Assembly: GCA_001692895.1 (NCBI GenBank)
Contig: KV748176.1
Span: forward strand, 3,224,001 to 3,288,000
DNA length: 64,000 bases
Direction: 5' to 3'
From: Cenococcum geophilum 1.58
Taxonomy: Eukaryota > Ascomycota > Dothideomycetes > Gloniales > Gloniaceae
This document shows, in pieces, positions 21,435-33,651 of this stretch. The translations under genes and the position numbers were made by a program. How positions within the stretch are numbered: the stretch's first letter is position 1; each line of letters opens with the position of its first letter. A model generated the notes under the pieces. The model was not told the origin of the DNA and did not search any database. It was given only the letters and a program-made list of their open reading frames with translations.

Positions 21435-24400
21435 ATGGCGAAAATTCCTTAAATAACTGTCGATTTTAAAAGCGAAGGTGCTATTACTAAGCACCGACAA
21501 GCTTTTAAGTCCTTAATACTAAAAGAGAGCCAGCATCAGAGCCCATTATTTATTACGCTAGTTAGTAAAAAAACAAAGTCTGCTATTCTGTAACACCTAC
21601 TAGGAGATACTATAGGTGGAAATTTTCTAGCCGATGCGTATAATCAAATCTACCTTTAGGAAGACCCTAAAACCCGTAAAGATACCTTACTAATCCTTTT
21701 CATCAATTGCGAACTTCAAAACTATTCTTTATCACAGTTGCTTCTTTCCTATAGTAGTGGGGAGATAGTAACAAGAAAAATTTCTTAGTAGTAGCCTTTA
21801 AAATGTCGTAAAATACTTAGCTTATTATTATATAATCGAGTACTCTTACCTTTCTCCAATATAGTCTGCTATTTCGTTACAGATCTAGGCGGATTAAGGG
21901 AAGTGTCTAAGCTTATGGCTTAGCAAGCTGTTAAATCTCCAAGTTCCGATCTCTCCGTGCTCCCCCGCATTCTACTAGTATTTAACACATCCTCACTAAC
22001 CTTTAATGAAAATATTGCTAAATTAAAGTCCCTAGCTTTAATAACTAAAATAATGCAGAGCTTTAAGTAATATAGTAAAACTAAAGACGTAAATATAGAT
22101 CTAAAGGCTTATTTTTATAGTATCCGTATTCTTAAACTAAATTTGTCTATAAGCTTAGTAAAACGTTCGTGCGCGTTCTAAAAGCGAATTCTTTTTATAT
22201 TAGAAGAAGCACGCGTCTTACGCCAATCCACTTAAGTTAAATTCCGTTTTAAGCATTTTAAGGCTTTATTAAGCTTGGCTTTAGAGCACTTTAGCTCTAC
22301 TATTACCGCCCCGTTCTTATTTATCTAAGTAGTATAACCTTATAGCTTCTTAAACGAGGGGTTCTTAGCGTACCTTAGAGATCTTATTAAGCATATGCCG
22401 TCTTAGGCATAGCTATGGCACTTTATCGCCCTATTAGTAGTATTAGCGTTAATTCTATTAAGCTATCCCCCGGGTTCTTATTATATAACCCCCGCCCTAA
22501 ATCTAGCTAACTCACTAATGCTAATTATAGACTTTCTTCCTACTTTTATCTTCTTAAAGCATTTCTTAAACGCTTATATCTCTGCAATGTAAGACTATAC
22601 TATAAATACAAGTATCTATACAAAATTTTTATTAGCGGTTCTAGATAATTTCTAGTCTATGTTCCAAACACTCTAATTAAACTCTTTATTAACTACATCC
22701 CAGATTTACATGCAAAATATTACAAGGCTTTGGCCCCAAGTAGCAGAGTTTAGAAGCTATAAGTCTTGCTTCTATTATCTAATGCGAATGCCTAAAAAGG
22801 TATTAGACTGCAGTTATACACTCTGTAATATATATATTAAAATATATAGAAGACAATCATCCTTAATAAAATACAACTATTATCTTTCGTCTTATGTCCT
22901 CTATGCCTTACCTTACAAAGCGTCTAATTTTTAATTTGTGCCACCTAGTGCTAGTATCCATATTTTAAGCATAGATGGCGGAGGTATAAGGGAAGTTATA
23001 TCTCTTATCTTTCTAATATATATTAAGCAGACACTATCTAACTTTAGATATTCACTGCGAGAACATTTTAACCTTATCTATGGCACTTCTGCGGGTACGT
23101 AAAAAAGAAATATTACTATTAAGAACTTAAGTTAATCTGGTAATTAGGTAGAATAACTACTATAGGGATAAGTTTCTTAGGGTAGAACGCAGCCAAGTCA
23201 TTATAGAGGTTTAAGGATATAGCAAGCAAGACCTTCAAGCGGCGAAAATTTAGATCCACTTTACTTACTAGGTTATAAGAGATAATGCTAGGCTACGCCC
23301 AAGATGGCTAGTACAGCCTTACCGCCATCGAATTAGGCTTTAAGGCCGCTTTTAGATCCCACCTAAAGATGTTTAATCTACTAATAAACGATACTAGAGT
23401 TATAGTAATAACGACAACTGTCAAGGAGTCATAGCCTTGTTTGTTTTGCAATTATAATAGGGGTAAGCAACCTAAGGATATTAGTAAGCAAAGTACTTTC
23501 CCAATTTAATATAGTAGCGTCCTAATTATATAGGGTATAGTTTAATCCAGGCCAACTATTTACAGCATGATATATCTATTAGTGAAGCGTATATTTAATC
23601 TAGGGGATGCTTAGAATTAAGCTAATACATTTTAGGGTATGTTGTACTTCTGCCGCACCCTGGTTAGCTAATCTGTTATATATCCTATAATTTAATACTA
23701 ATTAGAAAGGTTCTTTAAACCCAAAGTAGTAAAAAACCTTAGCACTTTTTAGGATGGGGGCCTTTAAAATAATAATCCAATTGTTATTGCCTAATTGGAA
23801 AGTCTATTCCTATGGCCTAAAAAGGGTAAGCCTAACTTTACTCTCTTATTAGGAACCGGTATAACCTCTATACTAATAGCTGCTAGCACCTAATCCCTAA
23901 TCACAGATTAATTTTACCTAAGACTCTTTAAAAGCTTTATGCGGAGTCTAAACAGCGAGGAAGCTTAGAAGAGGTTTATTTATACTATCCCAGTACAGTA
24001 CCGCAACAGATATTATCGTCTTAATCTTTATCTCTAAGGGCCTGAACCTCCACTCAATGACCTATCTATGGTAGGAGAATTAAAAAGCCAAACTACGGAA
24101 TATATAAAATTAAGTTCTATAATTCCTACTATTATAGACTTAATATACGCCGCAATGTTCTACTTTGAGCTTAAATATCCCCCTTAGTATATTAACGGCC
24201 GTTATAAGTGCGTTAGTCATATATTTTGCCGACTTAATCTCCCTCCTAATGGGCGTTAATACTTATACTCTTAGCTTATTGCCATATTATTTTAGTTCCT
24301 TATTTATGGTCATCCAACGGCTTATATATTAAAGGTACTAAAGGGTTATCCCCCATTTAAATAACGTGTATAATTTGTGGTTGATACCTTAAGTGAAAGT

Positions 24401-25554
24401 ATTATAATCTCTATTAGAGGGATTACGAGCATGCCTAGGTTAATAAGCGGATTTCCTATATCTCTTAAAGATCTGATTAATTCACAGTAACTTTACGCTC
24501 TATTTAGCTGGGCAGATCACTTAATATTCAAAAAGCCTCTTCCTTCTATTCCAGCAAAGCGAAAAATAGATAGACTATAGTAATTTATTTATTCTGGTAA
24601 GGCAATTACTAGTTACTTTCTGTATAATATTTCGTGCGTATATTGGCAAAGCCTTAGCTACCAGGCAGCTAGAAGCGAAATTATCCTAGAAACTATATTA
24701 GAGCACAGCGGTAAGTATTCTACTTAATTTAGATATCCGGCTTCCCCTAGAGTTAAAGTTTAAGTTATTAGCATTTAAATTACAGGAATTAGTTTCTTAA
24801 AATTATCTAGAAGGCGCCAAACTAACCAGGCGCTTAACACCTAGCTAACTATACTTCCAGTCTAAAACGGTATTAAAATAACTCAATTTAAGAACAAGTT
24901 TCCTGTTTTCGGCCTATAGCCTACTTTAGTAGTTATTTATTAGCTCTTACTCTTATCAGTTATAACTTTAATTTAATTATTAACCTCTACTAGTCGCCTT
25001 TTATACTTATAACACACCTTATAATATACATATAATAAAGATATGCCTCTATTAACTCCTATAGTTGTTATATATAACACAATTGCCATTAAAAATCCTA
25101 AGTTAGTATTATTGCTACAAAGTCGTATTTGTAAAGTTGACCTAAGATTAGCCTTCATTAACGACCTAGGTAAGACCCACTAGAATTATCTGGCGCCTAA
25201 AATAGCGAAATATGTAATAATAAAACCATAATATGCTTTAAGCATAATAGGCTATAGCTAATAAAGAAGGTGAAGGCTTTCCAATATAATAGTGGAAAGG
25301 AATCCTACCTCATTAAGTAGGAGCCCAGTATAATTAAGTTTCGCCAACTTGTAGAGAGGTACTCTAGGGAGTTACTTAAAGATATAGCCAAGTTATATAA
25401 TCCTATAATTCTAAATAACGGATTATACCGCGACCCTTATAATATTATATTTTAGAAAGTAAACTAGTTTAACACCTGGGTTTTAGTTTCTAAGTTAGAA
25501 GGGGCAGGCAAATTAATTTATGATTATTGGATGGGAATTGGCGGTATTAGGTGA
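21435..25554 (+). pseudogene. Patatin-like phospholipase (PLP) relic
   Basis: The frame runs from the ATG at 21435 (MAKIP.ITVDFKSEGAITKH) to TGA at 25552-25554, ahead of which LEGAGKLIYDYWMGIGGIR is intact. Length is 4.1 kb, fitting a large fungal PLP of roughly 1,300 residues. The N-terminal third is a family-specific region (LLLYNRVLLPFSNIVCYFVTD). A Cys/His-rich RING-like segment follows at about 22755-22850 (KSCFYYLMRMPKKVLDCSYT, LCNIYIKI), with several Cys now Tyr. The patatin domain begins at 22950: ILSIDGGGIREV (DGGGIR at 22974-22991), the nucleophile elbow GTSAG at 23082-23096, and the catalytic Asp motif DGGL.NNNPIVIAQ at 23753. The ancestral enzyme would hydrolyse acyl lipids through a Ser-Asp dyad. 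Many RIP-type stops make it dead. It is divergent to the DUF3723 relic. Confidence 0.85.
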
Positions 25555-26289
25555 GTTTTTATACCAATAGTACTTTAATTCTCAGCTTATCTAGTCATAG
25601 GTGCCTAGAGACTCGCAGATAATTTAGACGGTGGATTAGGAAATGTAAACAGATAGTAGAGATTATAAAATTCACTAGATAATAATCTATAAGTTTCAGG
25701 TTTCTTTCACCTACCTAATTAGTTCAGTAATATCATGCCTAAAATCTATACATTCTTTAATAATTCGCGTAGAATGTACGCATCTGTAAAATGTAATTAA
25801 GCTTTAGCTTATATTATTAGGTGCTATAAAGGATAAAGGATGAAAGAGAAGGGCCTTAATAGTTTTTAATTATTAGTAGGATTAATTTTAGTAGGCCGAC
25901 ATCGTAATGTTTCTAGATTTAAGTGTGGATAATATATACTGAGGTAAAAATAATATAATCTTAAATTCGTTAGATCTCTTAGAATACCCTATTTAACATA
26001 TTTCCCATTTACTGCTTAACCAAAATTTAGTGACCTAAATTTATAGATCTTTCCCGTTCTTAGCGCCGCATTATGTCTTATTAGAAGAAGCGCTTTATTA
26101 CAAAACATATAGGGGTTATATACTAAGTCAAGATTACTAAAACTGTATTTATTATTTAGAACACTTTCTATTTTCTTATTTAAATTTCCTATTTTATAAA
26201 ATTATAATATTAAATCCTAAAACAAGATCCTAAAACGCTAACAATACTCTATATAATAGACTACCGGCGCCCACTAAGATAGTTAAGCT
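25555..26289. other. AT-rich 3' flank of the PLP relic
   Basis: No coherent frame over this stretch. Nothing else is recognised. Confidence 0.45.
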
Positions 26290-27620
26290 AAACTAGTAAT
26301 AAGATCCAATCCTACAATAAAGACGTCAATCCTCTCCTTTATCTACTTTACGTTTACTTTAGCGCAGTTAATCCCCTTTAATTAATCTTTGCCTAGCCTT
26401 ATAGATTTAATCCTAGAGGCGCAAGCAGGCCAAGAGCTTATATTTTAGTTAGTTATGCCTTTATAAGTCCTATTTTACAACACTAAATCTCCTTAGGTTA
26501 TTAAACTCTTGAAATGCTATATATAAAGCCACGTTAAGTTTTTAGAACTTAACTTTTCTTCTAATTTCGGCCACAGCCCAACCACAAAACTGCGCAGGTA
26601 ACTAGGTGGCCCGGCTCAGGATTCCTCTAAGTACGCCAAACGGAACAGCCGCTATTTAATGGTAAGAATCTCTAACTTATTATTTAGAAACTATAGCTAA
26701 CCCTTTAAATTAAGGCAATGCGTTAGTGCGGAGGCCACGTCATTCACGCTATTAGAGATTTTTAGCAAAGTAGGCGATTATAAGGCCTTTTAAATAGATA
26801 GTAAAAGCGCTTAAGTTATAGTGAATTATAAAGGAAACCTTACTTAGGCAGGAGTACCGGTACCACCTATAACTTACTAGCCTATTAATCCTTCTAAAGA
26901 GATTATAGAGGTGATATACTTATAGTATATTAGTAAATTTCTTAGTATTAGTTATAGTATAGTTAAATTAGTTTTAAATTCAATCTTTAAACTAGTTAAA
27001 GTAATATTATTCTTTACTCTACTTATAACTAACTTATAGATAGGGGCTAAAATTAATTCCTATTAAACAGACGATCAGGAATAAGAACTCTATTTTATTA
27101 AAGAGGGCTCTAGAAGCTCTCTATATATATAAGGTAGGTCTAGGTAACTAAGACAAATATTATAGGCGATTAAGATAAAATAGGTAATAGAAATAGGTAG
27201 TAAGGCGTAGGGTACTAGGCATTAAAGATAGTAGTAAGATAGTGGTAAAGAAATCCAATTCAGGTCGATAATTCCTCTTAAAACAAGTTCTATCTACCCC
27301 TACATTACATCTACCTAAACCATAAGAAGTCCTAGGAATACCCCCATATATCTACCATAGCTATTTAGGTAAATTCCTGCGTTATTCGCAATTAGGGGGG
27401 AAATAGCAGACAACGTTAGCGTTAATCGCCAAACTATAGCTCCTATGTTTGTTAGCTAAGTTAATACAATCTAAGTTATTAAGTTCCATTTAATTTAAGG
27501 GAGATAGCATGCTATTACAGAGGATAATAAGGCTTAACTTCCTAAAGTAAGCCCCAAAGCGTTTTATATAAATTTCTCCTCGGCTCTACCCGCATTTAAG
27601 CTAAACACCATACTAGCATA
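26290..27620 (+). pseudogene. Unrecognised protein relic
   Basis: One plus frame is coherent through most of this stretch with RIP-type stops: SLPSLIDLILEAQAGQELIF, LLKCYI.SHVKFLELNFSSN, then FTLLEIFSKVGDYKAF and AGVPVPPITY.PINPSKEII. Towards the end comes SPKAFYINFSSALPAFKLNT. The mixture of hydrophobic and polar segments suggests a soluble globular protein. I recognise no family. Neighbouring PLP and DUF3723 relics make a cargo-type accessory gene plausible, which is inference only. Confidence 0.35.
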
Positions 27621-28327
27621 ATAATGAGATTTCTTAATAGTTTAAGCACAGTAGAACTATTACGGGATATATATTTTTACCTTATAATTAACCAGGAATT
27701 TCCCGCTTATATTTACTAGATTAAATTAATTAAAACCTATATTAAATTGACCATTACTTTAGCAAGGGTCTCCAAAACGACTTTACGTTAAAGTATAGTT
27801 GAGGCTAAGAAAATTAAATCTTAATATTATTCCAACCGTAGCGTTAAGCGTATTTAGGGAAAAAGATAAATTCCTATGGTCTCTAACAATTATATAAGCA
27901 GTAGGTTTCGCAGATAGTGGAAGTTCGCTAGCTAAGGAACTCTATATGCCTACTACAATTCCTAAAGACCGCCCGCCCATTATACCGCCGGTTTAATAGA
28001 TTAATAAGTTATAAAATAATACTGCTTTGGCACTCTTTAGTAAGATAGCATACTAAATTAAAGTAGTAATAACAAGAGTGGAAACAATAAATAGCTATAT
28101 AATGCTTTAATCTAATGGGTGGATAATAGCTTCGACAGATATTTATATAAGATATTAGAATAAAATCCTTAAATAAGTAATCTTATAACGTATTTAACAA
28201 AGTATAATTTAAAAAACAGAATATTAAAAAAAAATAAACAGGAATATTAAAACTAAAAAATATAAAATAATATTACTATAAATAGGAACGGTAGTTATAG
28301 AGGTTCTATAAAAGATCTTAACTCGCT
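27621..28327. other. Degraded sequence ending in an A-rich stretch
   Basis: There is no gene. A-rich low-complexity sequence occupies about 28195-28275, just before a tandem repeat. Confidence 0.45.
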
Positions 28328-28458
28328 CTCTTAGTTATCTAAACCAACCTCCTAACTATATAATTTGAGCTATACTCAATTATCTACTCTTAGTTATTTA
28401 ACCTAACTTTAATATTACTAATTTAAGCTACGCTTAATTATCCACTCTTAATTGTTTA
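28328..28458. repeat. 58-59 bp tandem repeat interrupted by an LTR element
   Basis: Units starting 'ctcttagttat' at 28328 and 28387, and the RIP-variant 'ctcttaattgttta' after 28443, show a period of 58-59 bp. The third unit is split: its continuation 'gtttaacctaactttaatat' resumes at 30734, immediately after the LTR element. The array is therefore older than the insertion. Confidence 0.75.
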
Positions 28459-28625
28459 TGTCGGGAATGAGGCAAGCGGTCGTCACGTGTCGACGTGGCC
28501 CTAGCGTGGTAAGGAACCTTAAGTTCCTTACCCCTTTCCTTATTCCTATTAATCAATCAAGAACAGAACAATCATCATACTATCTACGAACCGTAGCTAC
28601 GTGATATCCCCTTATAAGTCTAACA
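28459..28625 (+). repeat. 5' LTR of the gag-only element
   Basis: 167 bp, TG...CA ends, preceded by gttta. It contains the stem-like pair 'aggaaccttaagttcctt'. It matches 30567-30733 except for about nine transitions. Confidence 0.9.
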
Positions 28626-28920
28626 CTAATTAGTGGTTAACTTTACTATTATACTATAGAGCAGCTAGGTATTCCACCAAGAAGAGACGAGCCACTGTAC
28701 CAGTGCTACTCGTGCTAAAGAAAGCTGTCTTTTGAGGTTAGAACTGGTCCTAAACCTTAAATAGAACTCTTCTACGAATCTAAGGATCTAAAGGCCAGAA
28801 CTAGTCCTGAGCCTTTCCAAGATTACGGATTCTTGCGTCCATTACGCAGAATAACACGCTTTACGAGTCTTCGCGATTTAAGGCCAGAACTGGTCCTGAG
28901 CCCCATAATCGCAAATATAC

Positions 28921-29030
28921 GTCACGAACGCGTACCAAACGACAAATACAAACCATGAACGCGTACCAAACCACGAACGCGTACCAAACGACAAGTATAC
29001 ATCACAAACGCGTACCAAACGACAATTCCT
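28921..29030 (+). repeat. Minisatellite in the leader of the gag-only element
   Basis: Four copies of 'aacgcgtaccaaac(gacaa)' begin near 28926, 28957, 28974 and 29006 at irregular spacing. Upstream, a palindromic motif 'ccagaactggtcctgag' recurs three times (about 28740, 28793 and 28880). The two opposite open stretches here are repeat artefacts. Confidence 0.75.
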
Positions 29031-29837
29031 ACAACTCTACAATCTCTATTACGACACCTGACAATATAGCCGTAAGCCGAAAATATGGCTACAGTCACGT
29101 TAAACAACTGGAAAGACTCCTTACCACTAGGGGTAGCTTCGTACGCGAAACTCATTAACGAAAATTGGAACGAATTTACCCTTAATACAACAACTTGTAC
29201 CGCAAAATAAGTTAACAGCTTTCTCCTACACCGTATTCTATTTTACTAAAGTAGATACTACGCCGATTCACAGCTATAGGAATATTTTAGGGAGGATTTT
29301 ATAGGATGGACTGCCAATACCTGGGCACTTGGTAATATTTATATTATTTGAGATTTTTAAGACTTCCTTTAGGAGAAAGGAGTATTTATCCCTATAGATG
29401 GGGGTAATATTAGAAACAATATTTAGAAGCAAGTTCTTAACGCAGAAGAAGAGCACGAATGGACTCTACAAGAGATTAAGCACTAAAAGAAGTTTAACTC
29501 TTAAGGGAATCCTAATAACGGACAGCTATAAGCAACACTATAGATAACCTTAGGCTATTAAATACCTTAAGTTCCTTAGGCTGCCGTATCTCAACCTATG
29601 CCTTAAGCTCCGCAAAAACCTCCGCAGCAAGATCCGCAGCAATATCCGCAGCAACCTCCGCGGCAACATCCACAGCAACCTCCGCAATAACCCCCGCAAC
29701 GTAAGCAAGCGCAAGATCCCCTTGCTTCGAGATCTAATAACCTCCAAACCCTGCCACAGCAAGATCAGGAGAAGAAGTTCAGCGGGGAATTAGAATACGG
29801 CAGAGGGTACGATCAATGTCAACCATAAAGCAATCGT

Positions 29838-30140
29838 GGAGGTCCAAATGGAGGTCCTGGTGGAGATCCTCGTAGAGATTCTCGTAGAGGTCCTCGTGGA
29901 GATTCTCGTAGAGGTCCTCATAGAGATCCTTGTAGAGATTCTCGTAGAGGTCCTTGTGGAGGTCCTCGTAGAGGTCCTTATAGAGGTCCTTATAGAGGTC
30001 CTTATAGAGGTCCTTGTAGAGGTCCTTATAGAGGTCCTCATGGAGGTCCTCGTGGAGGTCCTTATAGAGGTCCTCGTAGAGGTTCTCGTAGAGGTCCTTA
30101 TAGAGGTCCTCGCAGAGGTTCTCATAAAGGTCCTTGTAGA
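29838..30140 (+). repeat. 12-bp minisatellite coding for an Arg/Gly/Pro repeat
   Basis: About 25 tandem units of 'ggtcctcgtaga' and variants. On the plus strand, in the gag frame, they read as a four-residue GP(Y/R/C/H)R repeat, resembling RGG-type RNA-binding tails. Because 12 is a multiple of three, all six frames stay open, which explains the overlapping long open stretches on both strands. Those are not separate genes. Confidence 0.85.
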
Positions 30141-30566
30141 GCATTAAGAACTCTTTAGGATTCGATAGATTAGTAGCTAAGACAACCCAGCAGATGCGAT
30201 GATAAAGGCAATTTAAGAGCATTCCTATTGGTTAACTGTCGTTCTTATTTGCTTAAGCTAGCCGTATCTAGTTACGCTCCGCTAGCTCCACAACCCTATT
30301 TTAACGACATAGTTTCCTAGGGCATACTACCTGCCAAATTCCTACCATACTTTGCCGACCCTAACTTCTACTAGCTAATTAGGATTTTCCATGCCCGGTA
30401 TAGAAAATCGCTATTAGCTCGCTTACTACTAGCGCCTTAGCAACTCCCTTTGTATTCTCGTTAAACCTAACGTCCTTCTTTATCTTCTTCTCCTTAGCTT
30501 TGTATCTTTATATAGTGGCAATCTATAAGTGTATATAGATGGCAACCATAAAAGAAGAGTTGCTAG

Positions 30567-30733
30567 TGTTGGGAATGAGGCAAGCGGTCGTTACGTGTCG
30601 ACGTGGCCCTAGCGTGGTGAGGAACCTTAAGTTCCTCACCCCTTTCCTTATTCCTATTAATCAATCAAGAACAGAACAATTATTATACTATCTACGAACC
30701 GTAGCTACGTGATATCCCCTTGTGAGTCCAACA
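30567..30733 (+). repeat. 3' LTR of the gag-only element
   Basis: 167 bp, TGTTGGG...CCAACA, followed by the target duplication gttta at 30734-30738 and then by the interrupted 58-bp tandem repeat. Confidence 0.9.
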
Positions 30734-30779
30734 GTTTAACCTAACTTTAATATTACCAATTAGCACGGAAGAATACTTA

Positions 30780-33430
30780 TAATAGCGGACGTTTAGACTA
30801 ATAGACTTGCGGTTAAGTATTAGGGTTTATTATAAATTAACAATATACTATACCTAAGTCTCCTACCTACTAACTCTAAGCCATTAAGCCTAGCGTCTTT
30901 AAACCTAGCGCTATTAGAGACAAACTTAAAATCAAAAATTAGAGAATATCATTAAGCCGTTTAAAACATATTCGGATTATCGGCGACCTAAAGCTTTAGT
31001 AGTAAATAACAACTTTAAGGAGAAAGAGGAGATAGAATAAGTTATCTTAGATAATAAAATAGAGATAAATTCCTTAGATAATAAAGATGACGTCGAAATA
31101 AAAAAGGTTAGGGTTTAGAATCTAACTAAAAAACACTACTCCCTAGACGAGAATGGGGTAGCACTTTAGCTTAAAGGGGCAGTGCAAATGTCATAAGATT
31201 AAGAAAAAGGGCTTAGCGAGGTACTAAAAGAGATAAGAAAAGTATATTATAAAGCCTTTCCCTTTGTTAGACGGTGGTGGGATATAGGCATTTTATTAAC
31301 TTATAAAAAAGCAATAAATAAACTGGATACAGAAATTAAGAAATTTAACAGTAATTATAATTCTAAGCTAGTTTAAGCCATCTCTTTTAAGTTTAATATA
31401 GCCTACCTAGAAGCTAAAAAGGCCGCAATAAAGAATAAAACATTGGATGTGGATAATAAGGATATAGTAAAAGAGTTTTAACGGAAAGCCTAGGATAAGT
31501 TTACGGAATTAAAAAAGAAATATAAGCGACCAGACCGTTATTAGTATTTCCCTTAAAAAATAATACTAGACAATATTTAAGCGTTTAAAAACCAGCTTAA
31601 TAAAATTAATACTCTTAAGGAAGGAACAGTCATAAGAGAGAAAAGTATTAAAAAACTTACGGAGGGGTCAGTTATGTTCATTAAGTCGCTAAAAAAAGTA
31701 GGCATTAATTATAAGTTAATAACGCCAAGCCACATTAAGATTAAAATTAAGCAGTTAATTAATGAATCGCTAAAGGCTACTACTGCCTATTTAGCCTGTT
31801 TAGAGGCCCTAAGAGGCCTAATACTTAAGTAAATGGCGGTATGGAACGATATTAGACTATAAGTACAAGAATTTTTTAACTTAGCCCGCTAAAAGAAGTT
31901 TGTAGCAAGAGATATATCTCTAAAAAAAGCAATTAAAGCAGCTAAACAGAAAAATATAGAGCTTATAAAAGTCAATAAAAAGCTTAACCTAGTTTTAACT
32001 AATTACGAAATACCAATTCAATCTATAAAAGAAATTCTTAGTATCTTAGAGATACCTAATAAGGACACCCAAGAATAAAAAAGAGATTAACTTATACTTA
32101 GGATTAAAGCGATACTGTTATTAGAAGGTATTAATAGTGCAAGCACTTAGATTCCTAGAAAGAAGCTAGTACTCTCTATAGGCGCTACGGCTCGAGAGAG
32201 CTTAAGGCTGCTAAACTCCATAGAGGGCGATTTAGCCAAACAATTGAGCAGCGCCAGCGGTGCTGGGCCGTCTATAAAGATTGGCTCTGCTGCTACTAAT
32301 ATAACAAGCTCTGCTAAACCCTCTATAGGTATTAACCCCAGAGTAAGCAATGCTAAAGCAAGCTCTACTAAACCACCTATAAAGAGTAGCTCCCGTACTA
32401 AAGCAGTAAGTTCAGCTAAAGTCGGCAGTTTTACTAATGAAAGTAGTGCTAATAAAACACTATTTGTTTCTAAAGAAGAAAGCTTTACCAAATTGCCTAT
32501 AAAGAGCGATGCTACTGCTAAAAGGGTAGGGTTTGCTAAAACATCCAAACCTAACGGAAAGAAAGCTAAAAGCGTCCTACCTAGACAGAACGCCCTAGAG
32601 CCCGCAGCTACACTCTATATCCTATTAGCTACAGACCCTATCGCTCTAAAATATATACTAGAGGCATTTAAATCCGTAGAGTCTAATATAGACCTTAATA
32701 ATCTACACTCTTACTAAACGACGATTGCATTGAGATGCCTTTATATAAGGATGGAAGGACAGAATTTAGCATTCTAGAGGCTACGAGACCTTACGAAAAC
32801 AAACAGTAAAGTCGCTTTATTATCAATGCGGGCATAGAAAACCATCCATTTTACTAAGTAATTAGTAGCTACTAACTTGCGCCAAGAGGCGCTGATAAGC
32901 TTTAGAGCATAGAAGAGAAACACTCTAAGTTTAATAAGAAATGGTATAAGGTATATATAAATGACGGGAATGGTAAAAGAAAACGAATCAATATTATTAA
33001 GAAGCTTGGCCTATATGTACAGGTCCTATAATCCTGTAATAATAGCAAGCGAAAGCTAGATACCTATATTAGAACTGAGGTCTATAAGGAAAAGACTAAA
33101 AACCCTTACGCTAACGAAATGCCGCTCGTTAACTGGTTAACTAAATTAGAGATAGTCGAAATAAGTAATAAGCGATGGGGAGAGGCTTAGGTAGAGATTT
33201 TAACGCAAGCTTATATAAGGAAGAGGATAGTATTTAAGAAATTAAGAATATGCCGGCTGCATCCTAATACGGGGAAGCCGCTATTAGAGGAAGACAGAAT
33301 AAATAAGCCATAGCTATTCCTAGATGCAGAAGGGTCTCTAAGTAGTTTAGACGGCGGCGGGCAATAAGCTAGCGAAGAAATTAATATGTCTAGTGTTAAA
33401 GTTAATAGCTCCAACTCCGATTCCGATTCT
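30780..33430 (+). pseudogene. Lys-rich coiled-coil protein relic with Ser/Ala/Thr-rich centre
   Basis: A single plus-strand frame family remains coherent for about 2.6 kb. From 31010 it reads charged helical sequence (VRRWWDIGILLTYKKAINKL, KKAIKAAKQKNIELIKVNKK). At 32244-32717 a 157-codon stretch is open, with a low-complexity Ser/Ala/Lys/Thr region (SSAKPSIGINPRVSNAKASS) and then LYILLATDPIALKYILEAF. Downstream pieces include INAGIENHPFYQVISSYQL-like and NPYANEMPL.NWLTKLEI sequence and a basic segment. The reverse open stretch at 32147-32548 is the shadow of the Ser/Ala-rich part. The family is not recognised. The GC-richer codons of 32240-32700 show less RIP than the rest. Confidence 0.45.
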
Positions 33431-33651
33431 CTTTACGGCTAAGGCTAGTTTAATACTTTAGAATATTTAGTTATATCTACAATTAATGTTTAATGTTTAA
33501 TATTACATAGAGTATACCAAACATTCTTTATAAGTTTACGAATAATCCTACACCTTATAGTAGTTATATTAGAAGTCAAAAGATATATGCGGCAGAACGA
33601 TGCAGGAAAGAACGTTTTTATAGGTCGAGTCGGCGAAATCAGTTAACGAAC

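Larger units (their letters stand above)
28459..30733 (+). mobile_element. Short gag-only LTR retrotransposon fossil (TR-GAG-like)
   Basis: Two 167-bp LTRs (28459-28625 and 30567-30733) begin TGTTGGGAATGAGGC and end GTGAGTCCAACA. They are flanked by the 5-bp target duplication gttta, so both ends are whole. The interior is only about 1.9 kb: repeated segments and a minisatellite (28730-29030), then a gag-like coding region on the plus strand (about 29160-30180) whose C-terminal part is rich in Pro/Gln and then Arg/Gly. No protease, reverse transcriptase or integrase is seen, so it would have depended on another element. The coding part looks broken, with several breaks. LTRs differ at about nine positions, all transitions, so it is of intermediate age here. 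Confidence 0.85.

Noticed and set aside
29779-30222. Three long overlapping open frames on both strands over the 12-bp minisatellite
   Set aside because: A 12-bp repeat unit keeps every frame open. Only the plus-strand Arg/Gly/Pro frame continues the gag-like region, so the others are artefacts.
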